A program made the position numbers and the translations under genes. A DNA stretch of 64,000 nucleotides. Origin: Paulownia fortunei. Lineage: Eukaryota; Streptophyta; Magnoliopsida; Lamiales; Paulowniaceae. Below, in pieces: positions 23,401 through 35,085 of this stretch. The first letter of the stretch is position 1; each line of letters opens with the position of its first letter. The notes under the pieces were generated by a model, which was not told where the DNA came from, did no database searches, and saw nothing but the letters and a program-made list of their open reading frames with translations. The stretch lies in assembly GCA_019321725.1 (NCBI GenBank), contig CM033105.1:10305632-10369631 (forward strand), written 5' to 3'.

Positions 23401-25050
23401 ATATTTTGAGTCTGGTGTATTATGTTTTTAGATTGGTACTTTATTTCTCTTTTAAAACTTTACTGTAGTTAAGTATGTAAATATTGTGGTCGTTGTGGGT
23501 GTTGTGTTTTTATATAAATACTGATACTTCTATTTTAAACAGGGTTGTGTATGTAAGAAGTGATTTAGCTTTTCTTAAAATGTTAAAAAAAAAAAAATAT
23601 TCCATGCATGCACACAGGTTCTATCATGTCAATTATACAATATATATGGTTGTGTAGGAATTGGGGGGGGTGTTACAGGTTGCCCGCACACTAGCCTATT
23701 ATGTGCAGGGGGCTAGTTCTACCCAACAGTGCGGGTGCGACTTGACGACATTTTGTCATTTGGTTGCACAATGTACTATCGAGCGATCTGTTTACATGCG
23801 ATTTTGATAAATATGTTATTTTATTAATTTTAAATTAATTGTTAATTTTAAAATGCTAATTTTTTTTTTTTCATAAAATAGAAGATTGTGTCCAAGTCTT
23901 GAAAATGCACTGTTTAACAGCTTGGTAAATTTACTTGCTTTAAATTTCATGTGATGAATGTTTATTGCATGGTCTATGACCAATGTGATTGGATGTTTTA
24001 ATTATCTTTAGGTATTTGGGGCCTGCGAGCCAATTATTCAATTTTTTGTATTCCATTTAATTTTTGCAAAGAGAGTAGAATAGAAAGTGATTTTCTATTT
24101 TAAATTTTATAAATAGAAGATGTTTGAAGACTGAAGGCCCATGCTTGTATGAGTTATTGAATGCAAATGTAATAGAATAGGAGATTCAAGGCCCATGAAT
24201 GTATGGGTACAAAATGAAATGCAATAGAATAGTTCTTTGTATTTCTACCATTAGATTAACCTTGACCTATTTTTAACTAAAATGGGTCGCATAGGTTGGC
24301 CATGATCATCCTATCGCTTTTTGCATATGATGCATGTTAGATATTTTTTAATGTTCTTACTTGTGCACATATGATGATGAGCATTAAATAACCTACCTAG
24401 TAATTTAATTGATGAGGTCTTGAATAAAAAACAAATCCCACTTAATTTACAAAATTAAGTAAAGAATTTTCTATCATTTGATTTCAAACAAAAATCAATA
24501 AGTTAGGTAGGACCTATCGTTCTATGCCTACCATCAAAGATGGAGACATGAAGACGCTACTGCACTTGATCACTAGCCATAAGTCCTGGGGTGGTCTTGT
24601 GTTGGAAAGTTGTGATATCTACCAAGCATAGAGATGCTCATGGGATGAATCGTCATTATGTTGGCCATGAGTCGTGGGGCATTTACTCTATCAATATGAA
24701 TGTTTGATAGATGTTGTCAAACTTAGTAACATATGGACTCATAAAATTAGGGTATATGAGAAGAGGTAAGGTAAAACAAATGAGGGTTGTTGTTGAATTA
24801 ATCGTCAAAAAGTTGACCACTGATAAACATATTTCATGGGCTCATAAAATTAGAGTGTGAAATATTTCTGTTGGACCTCAAGCCTACTAGGAAATTTGAT
24901 TTTCCAAAGCTTCCGTTAGAAGTGATGGAGTTTGAACAAAATAGTGGGAGATATTTAGTATTAAAGACCTTATATTAAATGAATATATTTTTTCCATAGT
25001 TTACTCATTTTCTGCTTCGTGTATATTTTTTATAGATATTTTTACTAAAA
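20488..25050 (+). other. D0 leader between PBS and gag, split by solo LTR C1
   Basis: Excluding C1 the leader is about 1.7 kb and has no long frame. Just before C1 (20670-20790) there is a GC-rich patch. After C1 come two similar AAGGCCCATG stretches (about 24135 and 24189). Confidence 0.55.
20795..23677 (+). repeat. Solo LTR of gypsy family C (C1) with target duplication
   Basis: Begins TGTGATACCCG and ends GGGGGTGTTACA. The 5 bases before it (20790-20794) and after it (23678-23682) are both GGTTG, a perfect target-site duplication, so this is a solo LTR left by LTR-LTR recombination. About 2.88 kb. It is nearly the same as C2 at 40934-43810. A short repeat of GCATGGATTTGCATG units lies at 22955-23045. 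A short open frame at 21350-21556 is shared with C2 simply because the LTRs are copies. Confidence 0.95.
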
Positions 25051-25725
25051 ATGACAAAGAATCCAATAACAACAATTCTTGAGCAAAATAAATTAATTGG
25101 ACCAAATTTTGTCAATTGGCTAAGAAACCTCAAGATAATTCTTCAATTTGAGAAGAGGGCACACGTCCTCAACACTACACCTCCGTTAGTTCTATCAGAG
25201 GATATTACTTCAGAGGTTTATGCAGATTACCTACGTCATGTTGATGACAACCTGCAGGCTTGATGCTACATGTTGGCATCGATGTCAAATGAGCTGCAGA
25301 AGCAGAACGAGGATCAAGATACTACTTGTGGGATCCTTTTTCACTTGCAAGAGTTGTATAATGAATGTACTAGGTAGATGAGATATCAGATCTCAAAGGA
25401 GCTTTTTAGATGTCGCATGACTGAGGGCTCTTCAGTCCATGACCATGTTTTGAAGATGATAGCCCTCATAGAAAGGTTGGTGTCCGTTGGAGTCGTTATG
25501 GAGAACAAACTCTATATAGACCTTATGCTGTAGTCTCTACCTTCCTCATTTGACACATTTTTTGTCAAATTTTGACATGCACAACATGGAGACTAGTCTC
25601 CCTGAGCTTGTAAACATGTTGAAGATGACTGAGTCCACTATGAAGTGCCAATACTATAGCAAACCAGGGCACAGGAAGAGGAACTGCAAGGAGTATCTTG
25701 CAAGCCTGAAGAGTTCAGGTATATA
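25051..25725 (+). pseudogene. D0 gag (broken)
   Basis: Starts MTKNPITTILEQNKLIGPN and continues FVNWLRNLKIIL, a typical copia gag beginning. A stop at 25261 interrupts it; later text reads MSNELQKQNEDQ and SLPSSFDTFF, then a frameshift. The zinc knuckle CQYYSKPGHRKRNC has lost its second Cys (now Tyr). Confidence 0.87.
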
Positions 25726-26176
25726 CTTTATTAAAGTTAACTTGCCTATTAACAATGCTTCTTGGGTATTGGATACCGGTTGTGGCTCTTATATTTGCAA
25801 TGATTTGCAGATAATGACAAAAAGTAGAAAGCTGGATAGAGGAGAAACAGTCCTAAGGATTGGGAATAAAGCAAGAGTTACTGCATTGGCTATAGACATC
25901 ATTAATCTAGCTTTTAAGAATTGCTCTGTAATAGTTTTGAATAATTATCTTTTCATTCCAGATGTTATTAAGAACATTGTCACTATTCTAGTTTTGGATA
26001 GAGAATGTTTTAGATTTAACATTGAGAATGAAAATTGTTCCATTTTCAAATATTTTAATTTTATCTATTTGGGTTCTTTGACGAATTATTTATATACTGT
26101 TACTCCCCATAACCTCATTCTCAAAATTCAACAAAATAAAAGAAAATTAGATAATCATAGTTCCATGAGCCTATGA
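25726..26176 (+). pseudogene. D0 protease
   Basis: In the 208-codon open frame 25550-26176, SSGIYFIKVNLP precedes WVLDTGCGSYICNDLQ, where DTG is the aspartic protease active site. LRIGNKARVTALAID and PDVIKNIVTI follow as expected for copia proteases. The active-site triplet is intact, but the surrounding polyprotein is broken. Confidence 0.88.
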
Positions 26177-26900
26177 CACATAAGATTAGGGCATATTTCT
26201 AAAAAGAGGATTAACAAGTTGGTATAATTGCTTGACTTAAAGGATGAGGAAGAACTGCCAACATGTGAGTCATGCCTCAATGGAAAGATGACCAAATCTC
26301 CATTTGTTGGACAAGTGGAGCAAGCCATACATATATTGGAATTGATCCATACAAATGTATGTGCGCCACTGGGTGTTAGTGTCTTAGAAAACTATAACTA
26401 CTTCTTAACTTTTACCGATGACTTCTCTAGGAATGGTTATGTGTACCTTTTAAGGTACAAGTTTGAAGTTTTTGAAAAGTTCAAAGATTTCAGAAGTGAA
26501 GTAGAGAACCAAACTAGCTTAAGTATAAAGACTTTTTGATCTAATCAAGAAGGCGAATACTTAAGTACAGAGTTTTTAGATTGTCTAAAAGAGAATAGGA
26601 TTCACTCACAGTCGACCCATCCTACTACTCCACAACTTAACAGAGTTGCGGAGTATAGGAATCGAACCTTGTTGGATATGGTTTGATCTATGATGAGTTT
26701 CACTACATTACCTCTTTCATTTTGGGGCATGCCTTGGAAACATTGACATACCTATTAAATAGGGTGCCATCTAAAGCCATGTCCAAAACACCATATGAAA
26801 TATAGTGTGGTAAGACACCTTTCTATAAATACCTTAGGGTGTCAGGTGTGCTGCTTATGTGAAGCAGCAAGTGGGAGATAAGTTGGATATGAGATTCATC
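26170..26900 (+). pseudogene. D0 integrase (broken)
   Basis: HIRLGHISKKRINKL and CESCLNGKMTKSPF form the HHCC zinc region. The first catalytic Asp is Asn (ELIHTNVCAPL). The second is also Asn in SNQEGEYLS, just after a stop that replaces an Arg. The Glu survives in RVAEYRNRTLLDM. Further stops follow. All these changes fit G-to-A or C-to-T transitions. Confidence 0.88.
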
Positions 26901-26979
26901 TTATGCAAGTTCGTAGGGTATCCAAAAGAGTCTATTGAATACTATTTTTATAATGCCTCGGAACAAAAGGTGTTTGTTT

Positions 26980-27330
26980 TGAGGAATGCCACCTTCCTTG
27001 AAGAAAATTTTTATTAAATAGAAGTGACAAAGTCATGGAACTTGAAGAAGTTCAAGAACACAGAACGTCCCAAATGTTGTAGTAGATGACACATCAGCTG
27101 ATGCTGGGCCCTCTGAGACACAACCTCTGCAAAGATTCGAAAGGATCTCAAGGGTATCTAAAAGGTACAACCTTTTGTTAGAGAACAAAAAAGAGGGACT
27201 CCCCTTGGATAATGTTCAAGAAGCAATGGAGAGACGATGTCTACATCGACTTGGAGAAGTGGCAAGAAGCTATACAATTCAAGATAGACTCCATGTACTT
27301 CAATAAGGTATGAACCTTAGTAGACCTATC
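26980..27330 (+). pseudogene. D0 integrase C-terminus and start of RT (broken)
   Basis: In changing frames: YLKGT-like text, then EKWQEAIQFKIDSMYFNKV, the usual start of copia RT (EKW..AM..EMDSM..N.VW). The reading ends near 27330 and the catalytic RT core is missing. Confidence 0.7.
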
Positions 27331-27599
27331 ATAGGGAATTATTCTCATTGGCTACAAAAATCTAGGATTGGAAATCCTGTATTTTACATATCCATACGAT
27401 TGAGTCCTTGGGTTTCCGAAATAGTGTAAAAATAAGTGCTTTGAATTATTACTATTTGACTTAGACCTGTTCTAAAAAAGTCGAGGTATTTCGAATTGTT
27501 TGTTGACACGGACAAAGTCAGGGAAAATCTCTAAAATTATTTCAATATTGAACCTTGAACATAAAAGAGTTCCGAATCGAATCTCTTTAGAAAGAAGAT
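27331..27599. other. Unassigned AT-rich stretch
   Basis: Lies between the end of copia D0 and the start of gypsy integrase sequence. I see no gene, LTR end or primer site. Confidence 0.4.
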
Positions 27600-27604
27600 C
27601 TTTT

Positions 27605-28057
27605 GTCTCATAGATTTTGTGTCTGGATTACCTAAAACAGTTAAAGGTCACGATGCTATTTGGGTTATCATTGATAGGATAACTAAATCTGCTCACTTTC
27701 TTCCAATATGTTCCACTTATTCCATGGACCGTTATGCATAGATATATATACAGGAAGTGGTCAGACTTCATGGGGTACTACTATCTATTATTTTTGATAG
27801 AGATTTAAGGTTTTTCTCTATGTTCTGGAAGAGTTTACACAAGACATTGGGAACACAATTATCTTTCAGCACTGCATATCATCCTTAGACTGATGGATAA
27901 TCAAAGTGAACAATACAAATATTGGAAGATATGCTTAGAGCTTGTGTATTAGATTTTCATAGTTAATGGAGCAAATTTTTAACTTTAGTGGAATTCTCTT
28001 ATAATAACAGCTATTAGTCTATTATTGGAATGACTCCTTATGAAACATTATATGGAT
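27605..28057 (+). pseudogene. C integrase catalytic core (broken)
   Basis: Reads [43 protein letters not shown], then STAYHP, ILEDMLRACVLDFH and MTPYETLYGC. Both core aspartates are present. The catalytic Glu is Lys (DG*SK*TIQ), flanked by two stops that replace Gln and Arg codons; all are transitions. Ends abruptly in LTR B sequence. Confidence 0.88.
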
Positions 28058-30129
28058 GCAGTGAAAAGCTCGGTATCTCAATTAAGAAAGATTAATGTAT
28101 TGAATGACCATAAAATGAATTATTTATATTGCTCCATACTAGTTATATGCTAAAGTGATTAACTGCCTAAATATTTACTTGAAAAATATTACATTTGGCG
28201 AAGAACTAAAAGTATGCAAAATGGTGCAATTTGATTGGTTGGTTGACTAGGTTACATGAAATTATTCTAAACCGCATTGTACTTGATTATAACACCAAAG
28301 CATCAATTTTTGTCATCTCTCTAGCTCATAAACGTGGCTTTTGGCATGAGAACACACCAAGCATGATGCAACCAATCATAGCCCTCCACTTACCTCTCTT
28401 TGAAAGGTCAAAGAAATCATTTTCATCCATATTTCTTGTGGAAGCACCTCAAAAACAACCAGCCCTTATTCTCCTAAGTTTCTCCCAAATTTCTACACTC
28501 TCATACTCACAAAAATTGAATTCAATTCATAGGAATCCATAGAACACAAACTAGAACAAGTTTCCACCCTTTTAAGCTTGAAAATCATTGATTTTGAAGC
28601 TTAATTCCAACTTAATCAAGGTATATTCTTTTTCAATATTTCTTATGATGAATTTATAGTATCTTGGATGGTTACATATTTTAGTATATTTTTGTATGAT
28701 TGAAAACTTAAGTAGGTTACACTTGAAGGCAAAACCAAGCTAGTTAAGCTAGTTTTTAGTAAAATTGATAGTCTTGTGAAATATGCTTAATTTACTTATT
28801 TCTATTAATCTTGTAATGCTTATATTTTGTTTGGAAGTTCCTTTGAATGATTGAAAACAATAGCAATTAGTTTGCTTAATTGAAGGGAACAATCAATTTA
28901 AGTTAGAATCGAATTTACGTCATGTTAATTTGAATTGTGTGCATGTTTTAGGGGCTACCCTAATAATTATATTTGAATTATTAGTTATTTAATGGCTGAC
29001 CTAATGTTTAATATCTTGAATTAGTAGTAAAATATGGAGTATGCATTATTTTTTAAGGTTATGTAATTGATATGATATTGTTTACAAATGATTAAAAAGT
29101 ATATATGATTTTAATTAGAATAGACTAAATGATTTATGAAAAGGATATTAAATGGTACATAATTTGATTATGTTTGGCCTTTAACACATCCTATCTTCCA
29201 AAGAGATTGACCTTTTCACTTAATACAAAGTGGACTTGAGGTAAGTTGAAACTTTCATTTGTTGTATCACAAGAATCATATAATGTTGTTCATGTTTTAA
29301 TGTGATTGTTATTATTCGTGAAATGATGTAATGTTTGATGCATTTATGATTTATGAAGCATGATACTATTAAGGATATAATGAGGTTTTTGAAAAGGAAG
29401 TATGGTACTTGATTGATGGTTGGGTAAACAAGGGACGCAGGAGGGACCGACAGGCCTAACAAATGATGGCAAATACTTGAGGTTGAAAAACTGGTATAGA
29501 AAAGCCACAATGAATGAATGAGATAGAATATGGCTAATACCTGAGGTTGAAAGACCAAGTATAAAGACCCCGTATTAGTTCTCCTATTAGCCAATCATTA
29601 TGAACAGGTTCCGAAAACCACAGTCTATTGCTATTAGTTAGGTACCACACTTCAAGGCCTCTAAAGAATGATTTATGAATGAAAGTTATTAAATAGAATA
29701 ATGTATTTAATGATTTATGAGATGTGCATATATATTATTTGTTATTGCATCAGTTTCATCTTACTGAGCCTTTAACTCATTAGATTCATGTGATGTAGGT
29801 GGAAATGTATAGGTTTAGAGGTTGACTGAGTCTCTAGAACGGCGGGACAGAGATTTGTTCATATGCCATGGTTTGAACTATTTTGTAGTTTATTTTGAAA
29901 ACTTTGTTTTGTTTTTAAATAAGCTATTCTGTTATGGTTTTGCAAACAGATGTACTCAGTTTTGATATATGTATATGGTGTGTTTAAAACGATTCAAGTT
30001 CTTTCTCTTATAGCTAAAAATGAGAACTTTTATTAAAACCATAACTCTAATATTGATGAAAAAATAACATTGCTTGACTTAATTGTATTAGCTTGTTTAG
30101 GCTCTGTAGTTAGGTTAAGGGGTGTTGCA
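28058..30129 (+). repeat. LTR family B, copy B2, 5'-truncated, inside pol of C
   Basis: Starts at GCAGTGAAAAGCTCGG, about 220 bp into the family B LTR, and runs to the end GGGGTGTTGCA. The left join with integrase shares TGCAG with both parents, pointing to a microhomology-mediated deletion that took the LTR's 5' end and several hundred bases of pol. No target duplication can be read. Confidence 0.9.
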
Positions 30130-30260
30130 AAAACAATCCTATTGGTTAAAGTATTATGGAGAAATCAATCAAAAGAAGAAGCTAATTGGGAAAGGGAAAA
30201 TGATATAAAAGTTAAGTATCCAGAACTCTTTCGGTAAGTAAATTTCGAGGGTAAAATTTT
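30130..30260 (+). pseudogene. C pol C-terminus (chromodomain-like end)
   Basis: Reads TILLVKVLWRNQSKEEANWE then KYPELFR, the C-terminal chromodomain-like tail of Tekay-type chromoviruses. It matches the equivalent tail of element B (36410-36530). Confidence 0.8.
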
Positions 30261-30276
30261 AATAAGGAGGGGAAGA
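30261..30276 (+). promoter_or_regulatory. C polypurine tract
   Basis: AATAAGGAGGGGAAGA lies directly before the LTR start TGTAATACCC. It would prime plus-strand DNA synthesis. Confidence 0.85.
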
Positions 30277-31339
30277 TGTAATACCCAAGCCTCACACTAC
30301 TCACTTGGCCAATATGATTCATGCACTACATGCTAATTTGCATTAACATCTACATGTATCTTATATAGCATTCTTAATCATTATACCTCTAATGCTATTA
30401 CTTGATGTTAATGGTTGAGATCCTATAACCTAATTAAGTAATTCTATATATAGATAAGAAAAAGAATAGATTGGTCAATATATTGGATATTCATAGGTTA
30501 TATGTTATAATTTTAGAAGTGTTAAAGGTGTCACTAGTAAGCTTATATGATTCGATTCAATTAGATCGAAGTGTTTTAAAGGTATACATCCATAGATTAA
30601 CATACTTTGGATATCGGACATGATATAATGTGATTTAAGTGTCATAATACAAGGTTCATATGTGCATGTGATTTTAGAAAATGAAAACTAGACAATCATT
30701 TAAGAATCGAATGTCGATCGATTTGGAGATCAAATGAACAGTTAAGAAATTAGGGCATAATGAATTATCCGATCACATGGAGATTAAAGTAGGTTGTACA
30801 TAGATAAATAAGTAATGAGAAACACTAGATTAGGGCTGTATAAGGTGTGAAAAATATCAGATTTGAACCAACACTTGACACCTCAACCTTACCACCTCAA
30901 ACTTTGCCACCTCAAGCTTCCACCTCAACCTTTCTTTATTTCTAACATTGAACATGACCATAAACCATTTTTGAGCTATTTCATATCCCAAACCTTCATA
31001 TGGAATTTTAGAAATTGCTCTCAAAGTAATTCCAAGTAAAGAAAAAAGTGAAGGAAGCAAAGGGAAGTAAGGAAGAGCAAGTTGAAGCAAAAATCTGTGC
31101 ATAAGTGAGCTTTAACTCATGTTTTTTATTTAAGTTCATGAATTACTTGGGGGTTTATGATTTTTAAGGCTTCTATTATTGATTATAATCATGTTAGGAT
31201 GTTATTTGTGGTCTTATAATTCACAAAAGAGGGATTTTTAGTTGCCATTGAGTGTTAATAATGAGGTACATGATATTAGAGTTATAATACTTCAATTATA
31301 TGATATTTAGATGTATCTAAGATGAGAAATTAAGGTAGT

Positions 31340-33622
31340 TGTAATGCCTAATTCTCTCCTACATAGCCAATAATAAGCATCTTGCATGAATATGCATCCA
31401 ATCACTGTGTATTATTGAATTATGGCATACAAATAGCATGATTGCAGGAACTTGAATAATTATTATTATATGCTCTAGTTATGCTTTAACATGCATTAGT
31501 ACATAAAATATGAGATCAAACTTTTATTTCTTGATTTAACATATTCCTTAAGTGCCTTTTTGCAGTAAAAAGCTCAGTATCTTGGTTAAGGAAGATTGAT
31601 ATGTTCAATGGCCATAAAATGAATTATTTATATTGCTCAATACTAGTTATATGCTAAAGTGATTAGTTGCCTAAATATTTATTTGAAATACGGTATATTT
31701 GGTTAAGAACTAAAAGTATGCAAAATGATGCAATTTGATTGGTTGGTTGACTAGGTTGCATAAAACCATTCTAAACCGTACATGATTATAACACCAAAGC
31801 ATCAATTTTTGTCATATCCATAGCCCATGAACATGGCTTTTGGCATGAGAAGACACTAAGCATGATGCAACCAATCATCACCCTTCACTTACCTCTCTTT
31901 GAAAGGTCAAAGAAATCATTTTCATTCATATTTCTTGTGGAAGCACCTCAAAAAAAACCAGTCCTTATTCTCCTAAGTTTCTCCCAAATTTCTACACTCT
32001 CATAATCACAAAAATTGAATTCAATCCATAGGAATCCATAAAACACAAACTAGAACAAGTTTCCACCCTTTTAAGCTTGAAAATCATTGATTTTGAAGCT
32101 TAATTCCAACTTAATCAAGGTATATTCTTTTTCAATGTTTCTTATGATGAATTTATAGTATCTTGGATGGTTACATGTTTTAGTATGTTTTTGTATGATT
32201 GAAAACTTAAGTAAGTTACACTTAAAGGCAAAACCAAGTTAATTAAGCTAGTTTTTAACAAAATTGATAGTCTTGTGAAATTGTTTATTTTACTTGTTTA
32301 TATTGATTTTGTAATGCTTATATTGTGTTTGAAGGTGCCTACAAATGATTTTGAACAATAACAATTAGTTTACTCAATTGAAGGTTAGAATTAATTTAAG
32401 TTAGAATCAAGTTTACGTCATTTTAATTCGGATTGTGTTCATGTTTTAGAGGTTGCCCTAATAATTATGTTTGAATTATTAGTTATTTAATAGTTTCCCT
32501 AATGTTTAATATCTTGAATTAATAGTAAAATATAGAGTATGCATTATTTTTAAGGTTATGTAATTGATATGAAATTATTTACAAAAGATTGAAAAGTGTA
32601 TATGAACTTTAACTAGAATAGACTAAATAATTTATAAAAAGAATATTAAATGGTACATGATTTGATTATGTTAGGCCTTTAACACATCCTATCTTCCAAA
32701 GAGATTGGTCTTTTCACTTGCCACAAAGTGGACTTGAGGTAAGTTGAAACTTTCACTTGGTGTATCACAAGAATCATATAATAATGTTCATATTTTAATG
32801 TGATTATTATTATTTGTCAAATGATGTAATGTTTGATGCATTTATCGTTCATGAAGCATGACACTATTAAAAATATAATGAGGTTTTTAAAAAGAAGTAT
32901 GGTAATTAATTGATAGTCGGGTAGACAAAGGACGCGGGAGGAACCAACGGACCCAACAAATGGTGGCAAATACTTGAGGTTGAAAACCAGTATAGAAAAG
33001 CCACAGTGAATGAGATAGAATACGACTAATACCTGAGGTTGAAAGACCAAGTATGGAAACCCAGTATTAGTTCTCTTATTGACCAATCATTATGAACAAA
33101 TTTCGAAAACCACGGTCTATCGCTATTAGTTAGGTACCACACTTCAAGGGTCCTAAAGAATGATTTATGAATGAAAGTTATTAAATAGAATATTGTATTT
33201 AATGATTTATGAGATGTGCATATATGTTATTTGTTATTGCATCAGTTTCATCTTATTGAGCCTTTAACTCATTAGATTCATGTGATGTAGGTGGCAATAT
33301 ATAGGTTTAGAGGTTGATTGAGTCTGTAGAGCGGCCAGACATATATTTGTTCATATGCCATGCTTCGACCTATTTTGTAGTTTATTTTGAAAACTCTATT
33401 TTATTTTTAAATAAGCTGCTCTGTTATGGTTTTGTAAATAGATGTACTCAGTTTTGATATATGTATATGATGTGTTTAAAACGATTCAAGTTCTTTCTCT
33501 TATAGCTGAAAATTGAAACTTTTATTAAAAATCATAACTCTAGTAATGATGAAAAATTAACATTTCTTGAGTTAACTATATCAGCTTGTTTAGGCTCTAC
33601 AGTTAGGTTATGGGGTGTTATA
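31340..33622 (+). repeat. B 5' LTR (B3)
   Basis: Starts TGTAATGCCTAATTCTCTCC and ends GGGGTGTTATA (CA changed to TA). The inner edge is fixed by the PBS that follows. Confidence 0.92.
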
Positions 33623-33626
33623 ATTT

Positions 33627-33639
33627 GTGGTATCAGAGC
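33627..33639 (+). promoter_or_regulatory. B primer binding site
   Basis: TGGTATCAGAGC follows ATTTG after the LTR end, the tRNA-iMet-type primer site usual for Tekay-like chromoviruses. Confidence 0.9.
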
Positions 33640-33789
33640 GGAGGTTTAGTTGTTCCTGTAGATATAAGAAGGCATATGAACACATCCTGGCTGGAAAACT
33701 CAGTTAACTACTTGTTTATTTGTTTTTATGTTTATTTGATTATATTCCATTCCATGTTACTGTCATGATAATGCATTTATTATTAGCTA

Positions 33790-34176
33790 ATGAATGGAAT
33801 GAGATTGGGTAATGCATATCAGGTCATGACACCAAAAATGAAGACAATGGATGATCATGAGGGTAATCATAGTGTGGTGGAAAATTTGACTGATCTCATT
33901 CAACAACAAACTAAAATGCATGGTGAACAGATACAACAATTGCTATATATGCAACAAAGAACCCAAGAATAGAATCAGTGACTTCCTCCACCACAAGCTC
34001 GACAGGATCCTTCACAGGCTGTATATGAGAAGTTTAGAAAGATGGAACCTATTGATTTTATTGGTGGGTCCAATCCTATGGTTGTAGAGGAATGGGTTAA
34101 ATCTTAGATACTATCTTTAACTACATGAGAATTGATGATGTTGAGAAGGTACTATGTGCAATCTTCTTCCGAACAA
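33790..34176 (+). pseudogene. B gag N-terminal part
   Basis: Starts [20 protein letters not shown] and includes a Gln-rich predicted helix ([20 protein letters not shown]). A stop at 33970 and a frame change follow, with [14 protein letters not shown] and then [19 protein letters not shown], the start of the central gag domain. The rest of gag, including any zinc knuckle, is deleted. Confidence 0.85.
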
Positions 34177-35085
34177 GGTATGAACATTATGAATTTCTAG
34201 TGATGTCTTTCGGTTTAACCAATGCCCCTGCAGCTTTTATGGATCTAATGAATAGGGTGTTCAAGCAATATTTTGATAAATTTATGATTGTGTTTATTGA
34301 TGACATCCTAATTTATTCACATGATAAAGGAGAACACAAAGAACATTTGAAGATTGTGCTGCAAGTTCTTAAAGAAAAATAGTTGTATGCTAAATTCAAG
34401 AAGTGTGAGTTTTGGCTTGAACAAGTGGTATTCCTAGGTCATGTAGTATCCAAGGATGGTATTTTTTTTGATCTGGGCAAGGTAGAAGTTGTCATTAAGT
34501 GGCCAACACCAACAAATGTATCAGAAGTAAGGAGTTTCTTGGGATTAGTAGGGTACTATCGATGATTTGTTCAGGGGTTTTCAAAGATAGCAACTCCAAT
34601 GACAATGTTGACAAGAAAGAATATGAATTTCTTGTGGACCAATACCTATGAAATAAGTTTTCAAGAACTGAAACATAAATTGACTACAACTCCTATTCTT
34701 ACCATTCCAACGAGAATTGGTGGATTCGTGGTGTATAGTGGCACTTCAAAAAATAGTTTGGGTGCTGTTTTGATGCAAAATGGGAAGGTTATTGCCTATG
34801 CTTCAAGGCAATTGAAGGAATATGAAAAGAATTAATCAACCCATGATTTGGAACTTGCTGCTGTGATTTTTGCCTTGAAAATTTGGAGACATTATTTGTA
34901 TAGTGAGAAGTGTGAGATATACACAGATCATAAGAGTTTGAAGTACTTTTTTACCCAAAAAGAGTTGAACATGAGATAAAGAAGATGGTTAGAACTTGTG
35001 AAGGATTATGATTGTGTGATCAACTATCATCCTGGTAAAGCGAATGTAGTTGCAGATACATTGAGAAGAAAATCCACGTCTTCTC
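34125..35085 (+). pseudogene. B gag-RT fusion, RT and RNase H
   Basis: In 34125-34382, gag text ([14 protein letters not shown]) continues in frame into RT ([20 protein letters not shown]), with the join near 34176. The catalytic box FIDDILIYS is intact. Single stops at 34382 and 34564 separate further blocks: [20 protein letters not shown] and [12 protein letters not shown]. Then the RNase H part: GAVLMQNGKVIAYASRQLK, stop, [12 protein letters not shown] and [13 protein letters not shown]. Protease and the first RT motifs are missing. Confidence 0.92.

Larger units (their letters stand above)
20303..27330 (+). mobile_element. Ty1/copia retrotransposon D0 (truncated)
   Basis: Consists of the last 171 bp of a D-type LTR, PBS, a long leader (interrupted by solo LTR C1), gag, protease, integrase and the start of RT, in copia order on the plus strand. 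It is truncated at both ends: the LTR is cut at 20303 and pol stops around 27330. Many stops. Confidence 0.87.

Noticed and set aside
29220..29594. 124-codon minus-strand frame, similar ones at 32817 and 38045
   Set aside because: Shared by LTR B copies in antisense, with different lengths and no domain.
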